From Thermoplasmata archaeon (GTDB lineage: Archaea > Thermoplasmatota > Thermoplasmata > UBA10834), in the NCBI GenBank assembly GCA_020696365.1, contig JAEHCM010000001.1, positions 354,894 to 418,893 on the forward strand: a DNA stretch of 64,000 nt, written 5' to 3'. The stretch's first letter is position 1. Each line of letters begins with the position of its first letter. The notes under the pieces are model-generated. The model was not told where the DNA came from and searched no databases. It saw only the letters and a program-made list of their open reading frames with translations. A program made the translations under genes and the position numbers. Positions 35,217 to 45,219 of this stretch are shown in pieces.

Positions 35217-35226
35217 TTTTTATTTA
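35217..35226 (+). promoter_or_regulatory. TATA box of the PK_C-like gene
   Basis: TTTTATTTAG is centred about 35 bases before ATG 35257. Confidence 0.45.
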
Positions 35227-35256
35227 GAGGTATCACATTTTATGGTCCGGAATGAC

Positions 35257-35850
35257 ATGGCAACATCGGAAGTAGTTTATTTCGACCGGCCCGGCAAGGA
35301 GAACACGGATGCGGTTCTCGATGCCGTGGAGCGGTGTTTGAAGCGAACCGGAATCGGACACGTCGTCGTGGCGAGCAACTCTGGCGAGACAGCTTCCAAG
35401 GTCCTTTCCAAACTCGCTGGTTCAGATGTCCGGATCGTGGTCGTCACTTCCCACGCTGGATTCTCAGGGGAGGGTATTGTCGACATGGATGCCAAAACCG
35501 AAGAGAGGCTCACACAATCAGGGGCCAAGGTCGTGAGGTCTTCTCACGCTCTCTCCGGCTTGGAGCGGTCCGTGACCAATAAGCTTGGAGGGTCGTCTCG
35601 GGTCGAGGCGATATCCCAAGCGCTTAGATCTCTGTTCGGGCAGGGACTGAAGGTATGTGTCGAGGTGGCGGTCATGGCGGCGGATAACGGAGCGATCCCG
35701 TGTGGCGATCTTGAGGTCGCAGTCATCGGAGGCACCGGGGAAGGGGCCGATACTGCCTGCGTGATTAGACCTGCGCACGCGAATTCATTCTTCAACATGG
35801 AAGTGCGAGAAATCATCACAATCCCGAGAGCTAGACAGAAAAAGGGATAG
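35257..35850 (+). CDS. Pyruvate kinase C-terminal (alpha/beta)-like protein
   Basis: The 197-residue stand-alone protein resembles the alpha/beta domain that ends pyruvate kinase: [20 protein letters not shown] and [13 protein letters not shown]. It has no catalytic barrel. Archaea have a conserved family of such free-standing domains of unknown function. The first strand begins EVVYFDRPG, so ATG 35257 is chosen over ATG 35242; a TATA box stands about 35 bases upstream. Confidence 0.75.
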   Translation: MATSEVVYFDRPGKENTDAVLDAVERCLKRTGIGHVVVASNSGETASKVLSKLAGSDVRIVVVTSHAGFSGEGIVDMDAKTEERLTQSGAKVVRSSHALSGLERSVTNKLGGSSRVEAISQALRSLFGQGLKVCVEVAVMAADNGAIPCGDLEVAVIGGTGEGADTACVIRPAHANSFFNMEVREIITIPRARQKKG

Positions 35851-35882
35851 AAATAAGTCCTCTGACGAGATTCCGTGTTCCG

Positions 35883-36266
35883 ATGGACGCGGTAGAATTA
35901 GCGTTGCTCTTGGTAGCGGTGATGATCGTCCTGCTCGTTTTCTATGCCAGCGCAGCTGTGGTCTCTCAAGACTGGTCAGCGAGTCCTGAGCATCTCTTGC
36001 GACTGTTGGTCGTTTCGCTCGTCTTCGTATTCGTCGTCTCTGCAGTAAGCAACATGAGCCGGGAACAAGTCTTCTCCGATTTGCTGCTCCTACTGTCCTT
36101 TGTCGTCCTTGTGGTGGTCGTGAGGTTCATCCTGGTGGAGGAGCTTGCGGTTTCAGATGACTGGCTGGCTTCTATGATCGTATCACTGATCGGTGTGACG
36201 CTGATATTCATGATCGATGCTCTCATGGACGCCCTTTTTGACCTGAGCCTTCCATCGATTGTCTAG
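35883..36266 (+). CDS. Small integral membrane protein, function unknown
   Basis: The 127-residue protein consists almost entirely of four hydrophobic segments (about 4-26, 40-57, 66-86 and 96-120) with short charged loops (SQDWSASPEH, EELAVSDDW). AGAAATAAG, TATA-like, lies about 30 bases before the ATG, so the message is probably leaderless. It is convergent with the M24 peptidase gene, overlapping four bases. No family is recognised. Confidence 0.65.
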   Translation: MDAVELALLLVAVMIVLLVFYASAAVVSQDWSASPEHLLRLLVVSLVFVFVVSAVSNMSREQVFSDLLLLLSFVVLVVVVRFILVEELAVSDDWLASMIVSLIGVTLIFMIDALMDALFDLSLPSIV

Positions 36267-37348
36267 ATGCGCCTGAGGTCCTTGGGACATGCGGTCAGCA
36301 CCTTGCATCCGTTCTTTGTCACAAGAACGTCGTCTTCGATCCTAACACCGCCAAAGCCGGCGATGTATGCGCCAGGTTCGACTGTGAGGACCATACCCTT
36401 GCGCAGGACCATGTCTCTGGCTGAGGATATCGACCCAGGGTCGTGGACGGATATTCCGAGGCCATGGCCCGTGCTGTGTATGAAGCAGCCTTTGAACTTG
36501 CTGCCGTCTATTACATTCCTAGCGGCATTATCGACGTCTTCGCCATGGACGCCCTCCTCAATCATGTCCAACGCCTCCTCCTGTGCTCTTAGAACAATCT
36601 CGTGCATCTCCATCTGTCGCTTACTGGGTGTCCCGCACACGAAAGTCCTCGTCATATCTGAGACATACCTCTCGAAGGAAGCTCCGAAATCGAAAAGCGC
36701 GAAATTCCCCTTCCTGAGCTTCCTCCTCGAAGGTGTGTAATGCGGTTCAGCGCTCTTGGTACCGAACGCTGCCGTTGTCGTGAAGCCCGGTCCTGCCGCC
36801 CCAAGGCGCATCATCCAGTAATTGATCTCGGCAGCTGCTTCGGTTTCGAGCATGCCCTCCGAGACGAAGTCCGGGATGGATCTGCCCACTTCGGACGCTA
36901 TTCTGCACGCCTTGGAAATGCGGGTAATCTCATCTGGTTGCTTGATCATCCTTGCATCGAACAAATCCCTCGAGATATCCACCAATTTCGCCTTCCCGCA
37001 CGCCTTCTTTATGAGCCTGTGATTCGCAAGGGTCAGTTCCATGGAGTTGATTCCTATCCGTTTGAAGCGTGACAATCTGCGTTTCATCAGCCTCATGCGT
37101 TCGTCACCGTTCTCAAATACCTGCGTTTTCACTCCGGCTTCCTTGGCGCTTAACGCCTCAAGCTCAGATGTGAGCACTTCAACTCCAGACGGCCTAATGA
37201 CTGCCAGACAACCCTCGAAAAGTCCGTTCGGAATCCCGGTAGCGTAGAAGAAGCTGCAGTCCAGGTTTGGTTCGACGGCGTTCATGAGGACAATCGCATC
37301 GACGTCTTTCTTCATGGACGAGAATATCCATCTCTCCCTTGTCGCCAC
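36263..37348 (-). CDS. pepQ: Xaa-Pro dipeptidase/aminopeptidase, M24 family
   Basis: The 361-residue protein has a creatinase-like N-terminal domain and the pita-bread catalytic domain. Metal ligands are visible as Asp in LFDFGASFE, Asp in YVSDMTRTF, His in HSTGHGLG, Glu in TVEPGAYI and Glu in GVRIEDDV. It cleaves X-Pro peptides. The exact specificity (dipeptidase or aminopeptidase) cannot be told. Confidence 0.9.
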   Translation of the reverse strand: MATRERWIFSSMKKDVDAIVLMNAVEPNLDCSFFYATGIPNGLFEGCLAVIRPSGVEVLTSELEALSAKEAGVKTQVFENGDERMRLMKRRLSRFKRIGINSMELTLANHRLIKKACGKAKLVDISRDLFDARMIKQPDEITRISKACRIASEVGRSIPDFVSEGMLETEAAAEINYWMMRLGAAGPGFTTTAAFGTKSAEPHYTPSRRKLRKGNFALFDFGASFERYVSDMTRTFVCGTPSKRQMEMHEIVLRAQEEALDMIEEGVHGEDVDNAARNVIDGSKFKGCFIHSTGHGLGISVHDPGSISSARDMVLRKGMVLTVEPGAYIAGFGGVRIEDDVLVTKNGCKVLTACPKDLRRI

Positions 37349-37397
37349 AGAATCACGCGTCCAGGATGCAGCTCAGCGTATAAAGAAATGATGCTGG

Positions 37398-38204
37398 CTA
37401 TGCTCCTATCCACGTTACTCCAACGATCTTCTCGATCGCCGATATGGCCGACAGGGCCGCCAAGTAGCTGGTCTTCGGATTCCGCGGAGAGGGCATATTT
37501 CTTGTGACGACGTCAATCTCGCCGAACCTTCCTCTCGCCTTAAGATGGTGTTCGTTCGTCTTCACCTGTGGGTCGCAAACTATCCTAATCAGAGTCTTGT
37601 CGAAGCCGACGCCTGCCAGGGCTATTGTCGCAGCCACATTGATATTCTGGGGAAAATGCCTCACAGCTTCGCTGGCCGGTCCTTCGAAGACCTGTGTTCT
37701 GACGCGCACATCGGATGGGATGATTCCTATGGATCGCAGGTATTCGCTGTCCTCGAACGCCGAAGGAGGCTTCGTCGTTGTGAGGGTGACCTCGTCGATA
37801 TCCTCCAGCCTGGCAGCAGACAGGGCGTCTATCCCTCCGACTGCCCCGCTGGGGATATAGATCTTGCCACCTTTTCTCTTAGCCAGGCGGTAGATGTCAT
37901 CCCGGAATGATTCATCGTGAAGAACGCCAACGCTCATCATGAGCACATCGACCCCTGCAGAGAGCGCAAGGGGTATGTAGTACCTGGCGGCGTCCTGGCT
38001 TGCAGCCTCGACGACCAATCGTATGTCGTCGATTATCGGTACGATGTCTGGGACGTACTGCACCTTCGTTAGCTTATCCTGAAGCAGCGTTGCACATTCC
38101 TGCGACCTGTCTGTCAGGTACACGTTCTCAATACTTGGAATGCTCTCAACCGCCCGGGCTATGGCGGTTCCGATGGCACCGCAGCCAATCACGCAGATAT
38201 TCAC
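37398..38204 (-). CDS. nadX: L-aspartate dehydrogenase family
   Basis: The 268-residue protein has an N-terminal NAD(P) site (ICVIGCGAIGTAIARAV), a middle segment IPSGAVGGIDAL and NINVAATIALAG, both typical of aspartate dehydrogenase, which makes iminoaspartate for NAD synthesis. nadA and nadC are not in the window. The ATG is at 38204. Confidence 0.88.
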   Translation of the reverse strand: MNICVIGCGAIGTAIARAVESIPSIENVYLTDRSQECATLLQDKLTKVQYVPDIVPIIDDIRLVVEAASQDAARYYIPLALSAGVDVLMMSVGVLHDESFRDDIYRLAKRKGGKIYIPSGAVGGIDALSAARLEDIDEVTLTTTKPPSAFEDSEYLRSIGIIPSDVRVRTQVFEGPASEAVRHFPQNINVAATIALAGVGFDKTLIRIVCDPQVKTNEHHLKARGRFGEIDVVTRNMPSPRNPKTSYLAALSAISAIEKIVGVTWIGA

Positions 38205-38225
38205 GGACGAATGATTGACTGGAGC

Positions 38226-38235
38226 GATATAAATC
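38226..38235 (+). promoter_or_regulatory. TATA box upstream of the nth region
   Basis: GATATAAATC predicts transcription from about 38258, some 230 bases before nth, so the transcript would include the possible small frame at 38314. Confidence 0.45.
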
Positions 38236-38313
38236 CTTCCGTGTTCACGCAGTCCCGCGGGAATATCCTAGGTCGACAACGCTCATCCGCATGTTATTTG
38301 TCCGAGTGCAACA

Positions 38314-38493
38314 ATGCCTGTCAAGGTGGACCCTGTCGATGTCGGAGATGCTCTGGAATGGGTTCTCAATGGCCGATGTCGGGGCGACAGACTCTCTTCT
38401 GAGCACGCGTGTGCGAACGCGAGGGCAGGGGAGCATCGGATTAGGACACGCCGAATCGGTTGCAGGACGTCTCCGGGAAGAGGTTGCAGATGA
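38314..38493 (+). CDS. Possible 59-residue protein coupled to nth
   Basis: A frame from ATG 38314 begins MPVKVDPVDVGDALEWVLNG, and its TGA overlaps the nth ATG by four bases (ATGA), the arrangement seen for coupled genes. A TATA box lies upstream. The second half is Arg- and Cys-rich and does not look like a known fold, so this may be chance. The remaining gap holds nothing else I can name. Confidence 0.3.
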   Translation: MPVKVDPVDVGDALEWVLNGRCRGDRLSSEHACANARAGEHRIRTRRIGCRTSPGRGCR

Positions 38494-39188
38494 CGACTCG
38501 AGATTCGTACCAAATGGCGCTCAGGAAGAAAGCGAATGAGGCGAACTCGACGCTCACATCGGTGTACGGATGCAAATCACGACGTTCCAACGCGGACCCG
38601 TTGGACACCCTTGTTGCGACGATACTCTCGCAGAATACGAGTGACGTGAATTCACACAGAGCGTTCGGGAGGTTGAAGGAACGATACCCGGACTGGGAGA
38701 TGCTCTTGGATACCGATCCTTCCGAGATCGCCTCGGTTATAAGGTCAGGCGGTCTTGCCGATATCAAGGCGAGGAGTATCGTTGGCGCCCTAAACCGTGT
38801 CATGGAGGAGGCGGGCAGCCTGAAACTCGCCTTCCTCTCCAAGATGCGTACCAAAGAGGCGGCTGAATGGCTATCGTCGATTGATGGCATCGGCCCAAAA
38901 ACCGCGGCCATCGTCCTTCTCTTCTCGTTCGGTAAACCGGTCTTCCCAGTCGATACGCATGTCTATCGAGTCAGCGGACGCTTGGGTCTTCTTAGCCCCC
39001 GTGCCACAAGAGAGAGCGCGCAGAAGGAACTCGAAGCGCTCGTTCCGGAGGAGGAGTACTACAACATGCACCTGAACCTGATTGAGCACGGCAGAAGAAG
39101 GTGCAGGGCCCTGAACCCGCTCTGCGACATCTGTGAGATCTCGAGGTTGTGTACGCACCACGGTACATCTGTAATGGCACAGCCTTGA
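38490..39188 (+). CDS. nth: Endonuclease III-type DNA glycosylase/AP lyase
   Basis: The 232-residue protein has the HhH motif with the catalytic Lys (DGIGPKTAAIVL), the catalytic Asp in PVDTHVYRVSGRLGL and the C-terminal 4Fe-4S set C-x6-C-x2-C-x5-C (CRALNPLCDICEISRLC). It excises oxidised pyrimidines. ATG 38490 follows GAGG with a six-base spacer; a longer TTG start at 38460 is less likely. Confidence 0.92.
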   Translation: MTTRDSYQMALRKKANEANSTLTSVYGCKSRRSNADPLDTLVATILSQNTSDVNSHRAFGRLKERYPDWEMLLDTDPSEIASVIRSGGLADIKARSIVGALNRVMEEAGSLKLAFLSKMRTKEAAEWLSSIDGIGPKTAAIVLLFSFGKPVFPVDTHVYRVSGRLGLLSPRATRESAQKELEALVPEEEYYNMHLNLIEHGRRRCRALNPLCDICEISRLCTHHGTSVMAQP

Positions 39189-39216
39189 TATACTGGCGAC
39201 CTCTCTTTCCAGGTCG

Positions 39217-39621
39217 ATGAGGTATCGACTTCTGGACCACACGGCTGATGCGCTCGTCGAGACCTACGGCGAGACGATTTCCGAGAGACTCGCGAATGCC
39301 GCATTCGCTCTATTTGACCAGATGACTGACGTTTCGACGGTGAAGCCCGTTGGCGAGGTGAAGGTGGTTCTCAGCGCAGACAACGAGGAACAGCTCGTGG
39401 TAGATTTCCTGCAGGAGCTATTGTTTCTCCATGACGCCGATAACTATGTGTTCAGCGAGTTCGAAGTCGAGATCGCGGGGCTGAACCTCGAGGCGGTTGC
39501 CAGAGGTGAGCAGTTCGACCCCTCACGCCACCCCAAACGATCGGTCGTGAAGGGAGTTACATATCATAATCTGATAATCGACAACAAGGGCAAGACTCTG
39601 ACCATCCTGTTCGACGTGTGA
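39217..39621 (+). CDS. Archease
   Basis: The 134-residue protein has the archease pattern: RLLDHTADALVETYG at the start, acidic residues in the middle, VKGVTYHNLII near the end and a C-terminal FDV. It binds calcium and helps the RtcB RNA ligase load guanylate. rtcB is not adjacent. The gene lies 28 bases after nth and nine bases before the decarboxylase gene. Confidence 0.93.
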   Translation: MRYRLLDHTADALVETYGETISERLANAAFALFDQMTDVSTVKPVGEVKVVLSADNEEQLVVDFLQELLFLHDADNYVFSEFEVEIAGLNLEAVARGEQFDPSRHPKRSVVKGVTYHNLIIDNKGKTLTILFDV

Positions 39622-39630
39622 GGTGTTAGT

Positions 39631-40590
39631 ATGAAATCGTCTGCAAAGGCACATCCTATCCAAGGGCTCATCAAATACCATGGATTGAAGGACGAACGGC
39701 TGAGGATACCGTTCCACGATTCCATATCTGTTGCCACCGCCCCGACGGAAACCCACACAACCATCGAATTCGTCGGCACCGCGGGTGATTCCGCAACGAT
39801 CGACGGAAAGCCGGCCTCCCAGAGGGAGATGGCGCGGATCCAGTCCGTCGTTGATGAGGTGAGAAGAAGGAGCAGTGTCGAGAACAGCTTCAGGATGGAG
39901 TCGAAGAACAACTTCCCGTCCAACGTCGGTCTTGGAGCGTCTGCTTCGGGATTTGCCGCGCTCGCAGTGGCTGCGTGCTCGGCTGCCGAGCTCAAACTCT
40001 CTCTGGAGGAGATGTCGACGATCGCCAGAAGGGGGGCGGGGTCCGCTGCGAGATCCGTCACAGGGGCGTTCTCTCTGTGGCGGACAGGTCACGACGACGA
40101 GGAGTCCTATTCCTATCAGATCGCCTCCGAGGAGTTTCAGATGGGCATCGTCGTGGCGGTGATTCCAGCGCATAAGCTCACAGATGATGCCCACAAGGAT
40201 GTCCTGACGTCGCCGTTCTTCCATTCGAGACTCGCCTACATCCATGGGGCGATAGCCGAGATGCAGAGCGCGATAAGGCACAAAGACATCGCTCGCTTGG
40301 GTGAACTAGCGGAGAAGGATTCTCTCATCCTGCACGGCATTACGATGACCGGTCTAGAGGAGCTTATACTCTGGCGGCCCGAGACCGTCAGTGTGATTCT
40401 CGAAGTGAAGAAGATGCGTAGTGAGGGTATACCTGCCCATTTCTCCATCGACACTGGTGCGACGGTCTACGTCAACACCACTCTCGAACTCGTCCCTGTC
40501 GTGAGAGACAGGATCCGGCAGCTCGGAATCGAGACGATCGAGTGCAGCGTTGGAGGATGCGCCAGAACCACGGACGATCACCTGTTCTAG
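39631..40590 (+). CDS. Diphosphomevalonate decarboxylase family (GHMP) protein
   Basis: The 319-residue GHMP protein matches mevalonate diphosphate decarboxylases: LIKYHG with the phosphate-binding Lys, FPSNVGLGASASGFAAL, ARRGAGSAARS with the catalytic Arg, and SIDTGATVYV with the catalytic Asp. All three decarboxylase residues are present, so it is more likely a decarboxylase than the mevalonate 3-kinase of Thermoplasma. Whether the substrate is diphospho-, monophospho- or bisphosphomevalonate cannot be read off. It follows archease by nine bases. Confidence 0.82.
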   Translation: MKSSAKAHPIQGLIKYHGLKDERLRIPFHDSISVATAPTETHTTIEFVGTAGDSATIDGKPASQREMARIQSVVDEVRRRSSVENSFRMESKNNFPSNVGLGASASGFAALAVAACSAAELKLSLEEMSTIARRGAGSAARSVTGAFSLWRTGHDDEESYSYQIASEEFQMGIVVAVIPAHKLTDDAHKDVLTSPFFHSRLAYIHGAIAEMQSAIRHKDIARLGELAEKDSLILHGITMTGLEELILWRPETVSVILEVKKMRSEGIPAHFSIDTGATVYVNTTLELVPVVRDRIRQLGIETIECSVGGCARTTDDHLF

Positions 40591-41342
40591 CGCGCACTCG
40601 CTCCGAGTCCCCTCTGTTCGACTACCGCCTCTTCCATGGATATCTTGCCTGAGGCGACCTTCTCAGCAAGCACCCTCGAGATGGTCAGCTCTCCCTCGCT
40701 CTGCAACCTGCTGAGTCGTTGTATGTTGCGTATCTCGCCTGGTAGCGGAGACACCTCCTGCCTTTCCCTCGGTGCATAGCCCGGCGTCAGCGCGATCTCG
40801 TACGCAGCGTCTTCGTCTGGCGTCTTCGACCGTTTCGTCGTGTTTCGCTCGTCGACGATTTCGACGGAGTAGCCGCAGTCCCAGAGCACGTTGAATATCC
40901 TGTTCCGGTTTGTGCGGTCCCCATTGCCAATCCGAACTACCAGCACGGAGGACGAGTATCTGTTAGCTACCTCGTCGACAAGGGGTTGCACCCCCTCAGG
41001 ATCCGGTGCCTGCATCCTCATCAGAGCTGTGCCGTCGCTCGCAACCGCGGCGATTCCCGGCCTGTTCCCCGGGTCGATTCCGACGACTATCGTCGTCAGG
41101 TCTTTCTCGCCCGCCAGGATGCTCTTCACCTCCTCCATCGCGACGTCAGGGTTCGGGTCTGTGACAACCTTGTCAAAAGGTATCCGATGCCTCTCACCCT
41201 CCGTCGACATTATCACGGCAACGTTGGCCGGCAACGGCTCTGAGAATTCCAAGGATACGTGCTTCAACCCTTCCGAACGCAGAGCTGTCAAGATTTCGAA
41301 ATACATCCTCGAATCCTCAGTGAGGATTCCAACGACTCTCAT
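40587..41342 (-). CDS. RNase H/RuvC-fold protein of unknown function
   Basis: The 251-residue protein has a short N-terminal domain (VVGILTEDSRMYFEIL) followed by TIVVGIDPGNRPGIAAV, the first acidic strand of a RuvC-like fold, and acidic or polar positions later (VRIGNGDRTNRN, PDEDAAYEIAL). Conserved archaeal proteins of this kind have no settled function; nuclease activity is possible. Convergent with the decarboxylase gene, overlapping four bases. Confidence 0.65.
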   Translation of the reverse strand: MRVVGILTEDSRMYFEILTALRSEGLKHVSLEFSEPLPANVAVIMSTEGERHRIPFDKVVTDPNPDVAMEEVKSILAGEKDLTTIVVGIDPGNRPGIAAVASDGTALMRMQAPDPEGVQPLVDEVANRYSSSVLVVRIGNGDRTNRNRIFNVLWDCGYSVEIVDERNTTKRSKTPDEDAAYEIALTPGYAPRERQEVSPLPGEIRNIQRLSRLQSEGELTISRVLAEKVASGKISMEEAVVEQRGLGASAR

Positions 41343-41383
41343 CTGGTGGATATTCTGATTGCTGTCGATAAATATGTTTTCAT

Positions 41384-42541
41384 CTATGCCTTCTTTCGGA
41401 AGCCCGAGAACCGCATCTTCCTGGCACCGGTCTTCCCGTACTGGCCGACCGATTCCGAGAACCCACGCAGCATCTCTTTCTGCTCGGCGTTGAGTTTCGT
41501 AGGTGTTATCACCTGCACCCTCACGAATTCGTCCCCGTTTCCGTGGCCTCGAAGGTCCGGCATCCCTTTCCCCTTCAGGCGGAAGACCGTATCGGTCTGC
41601 GTCCCTGGCGGAATCGTGACGAGCGCTGAGCCGTCGAGTGTCGGGACTTGGATTTTCGCGCCCAAGGCGGCTTCAGAGAAGGAAATCGGCGCATCGACAT
41701 AGAGGTTTCTCCCGTCCCTTTCGAAGAGCTCGTGCGGGGCTATGTGGATTACGATGAAGAGGTCTCCCGGACCGCCTCCCTCCCTGCTTGCATCGCCGCC
41801 CCCTCTTACCCTCAGCCTCATCCCATCCTCGGTTCCCTGGGGGATGGAGACTTTGATCGTGCTCGTCGTTTCTGTGGCGCCGGCGCCGCTGCATGTTGCG
41901 CAAGGCTTGATTATCTGCCTACCAGAGCCCCTACACGTCGGGCAGGCTGCTATCGAGACGAAACTGGTGTTTCCGCGGGTCTGGCCTTGTCTCACCTGGC
42001 CCGCGCCGCTGCATGTCGTGCAGGTCTTGATGTCTTTCGCTTTGGCTCCTTGTCCTCCACATGACTTGCATTGGACAGAATGGGGTATTCTCAGCTCCTT
42101 CTCCGCGCCAGAAGCGGCATCCAGGAGCGATACCTCGATGTCATATCTAAGCGACCGTCCCTCTTGCGGGCCTGACCTGGGTCTCCCACCGAAGAACTGC
42201 TCGAATATGCTGCCTCCGAAACCGAATCCGGAGGACCGTCCGAATATGTCGCTGATGTCCTCGAAGTGCGTGAAGTCTGACCAATCGAACCCTCCGCCTC
42301 GGAAGGTGCTTTCGACACCCGAGTGACCGTACTGGTCGTACCTGGTTCTCTTGTCTGGGTCCGCCAGAACCTCGTATGCCTCGGACAGGTCCTTGAACTT
42401 CTCCTCGGCCTCCTTGGGTTGTTCCTTGTTCTTGTCAGGATGGTGTTTGAGTGCAAGCCTACGATAAGCTTTCTTTACCTCGTCAGCGCTGGCATCCTTG
42501 CTGACGCCAAGAACATCATAGTAATCTCGCTTCGAAGGCAT
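41384..42541 (-). CDS. dnaJ: Chaperone DnaJ (Hsp40)
   Basis: The 385-residue type I J-protein has the J domain with HPD ([10 protein letters not shown]), a Gly/Phe-rich segment, four CxxCxGxG zinc repeats ([32 protein letters not shown]) and the C-terminal substrate domains. It stimulates DnaK ATPase. It is the last of a grpE-dnaK-dnaJ row. Confidence 0.96.
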   Translation of the reverse strand: MPSKRDYYDVLGVSKDASADEVKKAYRRLALKHHPDKNKEQPKEAEEKFKDLSEAYEVLADPDKRTRYDQYGHSGVESTFRGGGFDWSDFTHFEDISDIFGRSSGFGFGGSIFEQFFGGRPRSGPQEGRSLRYDIEVSLLDAASGAEKELRIPHSVQCKSCGGQGAKAKDIKTCTTCSGAGQVRQGQTRGNTSFVSIAACPTCRGSGRQIIKPCATCSGAGATETTSTIKVSIPQGTEDGMRLRVRGGGDASREGGGPGDLFIVIHIAPHELFERDGRNLYVDAPISFSEAALGAKIQVPTLDGSALVTIPPGTQTDTVFRLKGKGMPDLRGHGNGDEFVRVQVITPTKLNAEQKEMLRGFSESVGQYGKTGARKMRFSGFRKKA

Positions 42542-42627
42542 TTGTAGACCTCATCCGTCCAAGCTAGGGCGGCAACCGCTGTCTCTATGGGGAACGGGAA
42601 GATGATGAAAGAGGTTTTGGTCGAGGG

Positions 42628-44514
42628 CTACTTCTCACCCTCTTCGTCGTCTACTATCTTGTACTCAGCATCGACGTAACCATCGCCGTCGCCCGTCTCG
42701 GGGGCAGCTCCTCCCTCCGGCGGCTGCTGCGGTGGCGCCTGCTGCTGTGCGGCCGCGTCCTCGTACACCTTCTTGCCGATCTCGAGGAGCGCCTTCTCCA
42801 GCTCTTCCAGCTTCTGCTTCATGGCCGCAATGTCGTCGTTTGATGCGACGATCGTCTTCAGCTCCTCAGAAAGCTTGCTGATCCTATCCTTCATGTCTTG
42901 AGGGATCTTGTCGCCCATCTCCTCGAGGATGTGCTCGACCTCGTAGGCTTTAGCCTCGGCGCGGTTCTTGATGTCCACGGTCTCCTTCCTGTTCTTGTCT
43001 TCCTCGGCGTAGGTCTCGGCATCTTTGATCATGCGATCAATATCGTTCTGTTCAAGCTTCGTCGTCGCGGTGACGGTGATCGTCTGCTCCTTTCCTGTTC
43101 CCGTGTCCTTCGCTTTGACATCTATGATTCCATTTGCGTCGATATCGAAAGTCACCTCTATCTGCGGAACGCCCCTGGGCGCCGGCGGGATGCCCATAAG
43201 GTGGAATCTACCGAGGCTCACGTTGTCGACCGCCATCGGACGCTCACCCTGCAGGATGTGGATCTCCACGCTCGTTTGACCGTCCGCAGCTGTGGAGAAC
43301 ACCTCGCTCTTTCGGGTAGGGATGGTCGTGTTCCTCTCGATCTGCTTATGGAACACGCCTCCAAGGGTCTCGACTCCGAGCGAGAGCGGCGTCACATCCA
43401 GTAGAAGGATGTCCTTCACGGTCCCCTCTATCACTCCGCCCTGTATCGCGGCGCCCATTGCGACGCACTCCATGGGGTCCACTCCGCGTTCGATCTTCTT
43501 GCCAGCGATGTCTTCGACGAGCCTCTGGACTATGGGCATCCTCGTGGGTCCACCGACCAGTATGATCTTGTCTATCTGGTCGGATTCGAGCTTGGCATCC
43601 TTGAGCGCCTGCATGGCCGGAGCCTTGCACCTATCGACGGTGGGCTTCACGAGGTCCTCGAGCTTGGCTCTTGTCAGCTTCAGAGCGAGGTGCCTCGGGC
43701 CCGACGCGTCCGCGGTGAGATACGGAAGATTGATCTCGGTCTCCATCGTGGAGGATAGTTCTATCTTCGCCTTCTCGGCCGCCTCCCTTATGCGCTGGAC
43801 CGCCATCTTGTCGTTGGACACATCAATCCCGTGTTCCGCTTTGAACTCGCCGCCGATGTGAGCGACGAGCGCGTTGTCCATGTCGGTCCCGCCGAGTTGA
43901 GTGTCTCCGTTCGTGGAGACGACTTCGAACACACCGTCGCCGAAATCCATGACGGTGACATCGAGCGTGCCCCCTCCGAGGTCGAAGACCATGATCTTCT
44001 GCTCCTTCTCGGATTTGTCCAGGCCATACGCCAGGGCGGCCGCTGTCGGCTCGTTGATGATTCTGACCACCTCGAGGCCCGCGATCTCTCCAGCGTCCTT
44101 CGTCGCCTGTCTCTGGTTGTCGTTGAAGTAGGCAGGTACGGTTATCACGGCCTTCTTCACCTGGGCGCCCAGGAAGGATTCGGCGTCCCGTCTTATCTTC
44201 TGAAGTATGAACGCCGATAACTGCTGCGGGGTGTACTCCTTGTCCAGTATCTTCGTCTTGTGGTCCGTACCCATCTTGCGCTTTATCGCGAAGACCGTGT
44301 TCTCTGGGTTCGACACCGCTTGCCTTCTGGCTGGTTCGCCGACCAGCATCTGTCCGTCTTTCGTGAATGCCACGTAGGATGGGAACGCCTTGCCTCCCAA
44401 GCTCGTGCCCTCCGCACTCGGGACAATCGTTGCTCTTCCACCCTCAATCACGGCCGCAGCTGAGTTGCTGGTTCCCAGGTCGATGCCAATGATTTTCTCC
44501 TTAGATTCTGCCAT
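42628..44514 (-). CDS. dnaK: Chaperone DnaK (Hsp70)
   Basis: The 628-residue Hsp70 begins [16 protein letters not shown], has the second phosphate loop [13 protein letters not shown], the substrate domain with [13 protein letters not shown], and an acidic, Gln/Pro-rich tail. Archaeal dnaK genes are regarded as acquired from bacteria. ATG 44514 is chosen over an earlier TTG at 44520. It lies 15 bases after grpE. Confidence 0.97.
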   Translation of the reverse strand: MAESKEKIIGIDLGTSNSAAAVIEGGRATIVPSAEGTSLGGKAFPSYVAFTKDGQMLVGEPARRQAVSNPENTVFAIKRKMGTDHKTKILDKEYTPQQLSAFILQKIRRDAESFLGAQVKKAVITVPAYFNDNQRQATKDAGEIAGLEVVRIINEPTAAALAYGLDKSEKEQKIMVFDLGGGTLDVTVMDFGDGVFEVVSTNGDTQLGGTDMDNALVAHIGGEFKAEHGIDVSNDKMAVQRIREAAEKAKIELSSTMETEINLPYLTADASGPRHLALKLTRAKLEDLVKPTVDRCKAPAMQALKDAKLESDQIDKIILVGGPTRMPIVQRLVEDIAGKKIERGVDPMECVAMGAAIQGGVIEGTVKDILLLDVTPLSLGVETLGGVFHKQIERNTTIPTRKSEVFSTAADGQTSVEIHILQGERPMAVDNVSLGRFHLMGIPPAPRGVPQIEVTFDIDANGIIDVKAKDTGTGKEQTITVTATTKLEQNDIDRMIKDAETYAEEDKNRKETVDIKNRAEAKAYEVEHILEEMGDKIPQDMKDRISKLSEELKTIVASNDDIAAMKQKLEELEKALLEIGKKVYEDAAAQQQAPPQQPPEGGAAPETGDGDGYVDAEYKIVDDEEGEK

Positions 44515-44529
44515 ACGCAATCTCTCCTT

Positions 44530-45135
44530 CTATTCGTTTTCCTCTTCGTGTTGATCGTCATGTCGATTTGAGACGTTTTCCGCCTCGACCTCGTCTCTCC
44601 GTTTATTCGCTGAGACTTTGACCTTCGCGGTCCTGATCACCTTCGGCCCCATCATGTAACCTTTCTGGAATACTTCGAGGATGGTGCCATCGTCTCCATC
44701 ATCCTGCTCTTCGCGCATAAGTGCCTCGTGCATGAAAGGGTCGAACGGAGCGCGAGTGTCTATCTCCTTAAGACCCGTCCTTTGCAGGATTTGAAGCAGC
44801 TGCTTGTGTATGCCTTCAAGTCCGTTCGACTGGGGGGTGGCATCGTCCGCCACGTCGGTTCTCTCCAGGGCTTTGTCGAAGGTGTCGAGGACTGCTAGGA
44901 GGTCACCTACGATGCGTTCCCCCGCGAGCTTGGACTTCTCCGACCACTCGCGGTTCACCCGTTTCTTATAGTTCTCGAACTCAGCTTGGGTCCTCTTCAG
45001 GGTGTCAGTGAGCTCCTGTATCTGCCGGTCTTTCGCGGTCAGAACATCTTCTACCGACACGTTTTCCTTGGCGTCGCTGCCTGTGGGCTGGGTGTCTTCC
45101 TCCGAGGGAAGAGATTCCTCCATCTCATCCGGCAT
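44530..45135 (-). CDS. grpE: Nucleotide exchange factor GrpE
   Basis: The 201-residue protein has an acidic N-terminal tail, a long coiled coil (residues about 35-75, QIQELTDTLKRTQAEFENYKK) and the C-terminal beta domain (KEIDTRAPFDPFMHEALM, VFQKGYMMGPKVIRTAKVKV). It releases ADP from DnaK. It is 84 bases downstream of the thermosome gene, so all four chaperone genes run in one direction. Confidence 0.95.
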   Translation of the reverse strand: MPDEMEESLPSEEDTQPTGSDAKENVSVEDVLTAKDRQIQELTDTLKRTQAEFENYKKRVNREWSEKSKLAGERIVGDLLAVLDTFDKALERTDVADDATPQSNGLEGIHKQLLQILQRTGLKEIDTRAPFDPFMHEALMREEQDDGDDGTILEVFQKGYMMGPKVIRTAKVKVSANKRRDEVEAENVSNRHDDQHEEENE

Positions 45136-45219
45136 CAGTCGTCGCCTCCAGATTGGACGCTGTCACTTCGCATCATCGGTGAATGTAAAGGAAGAGGTTT
45201 GTTGGAGCGCGTGCTCAAC

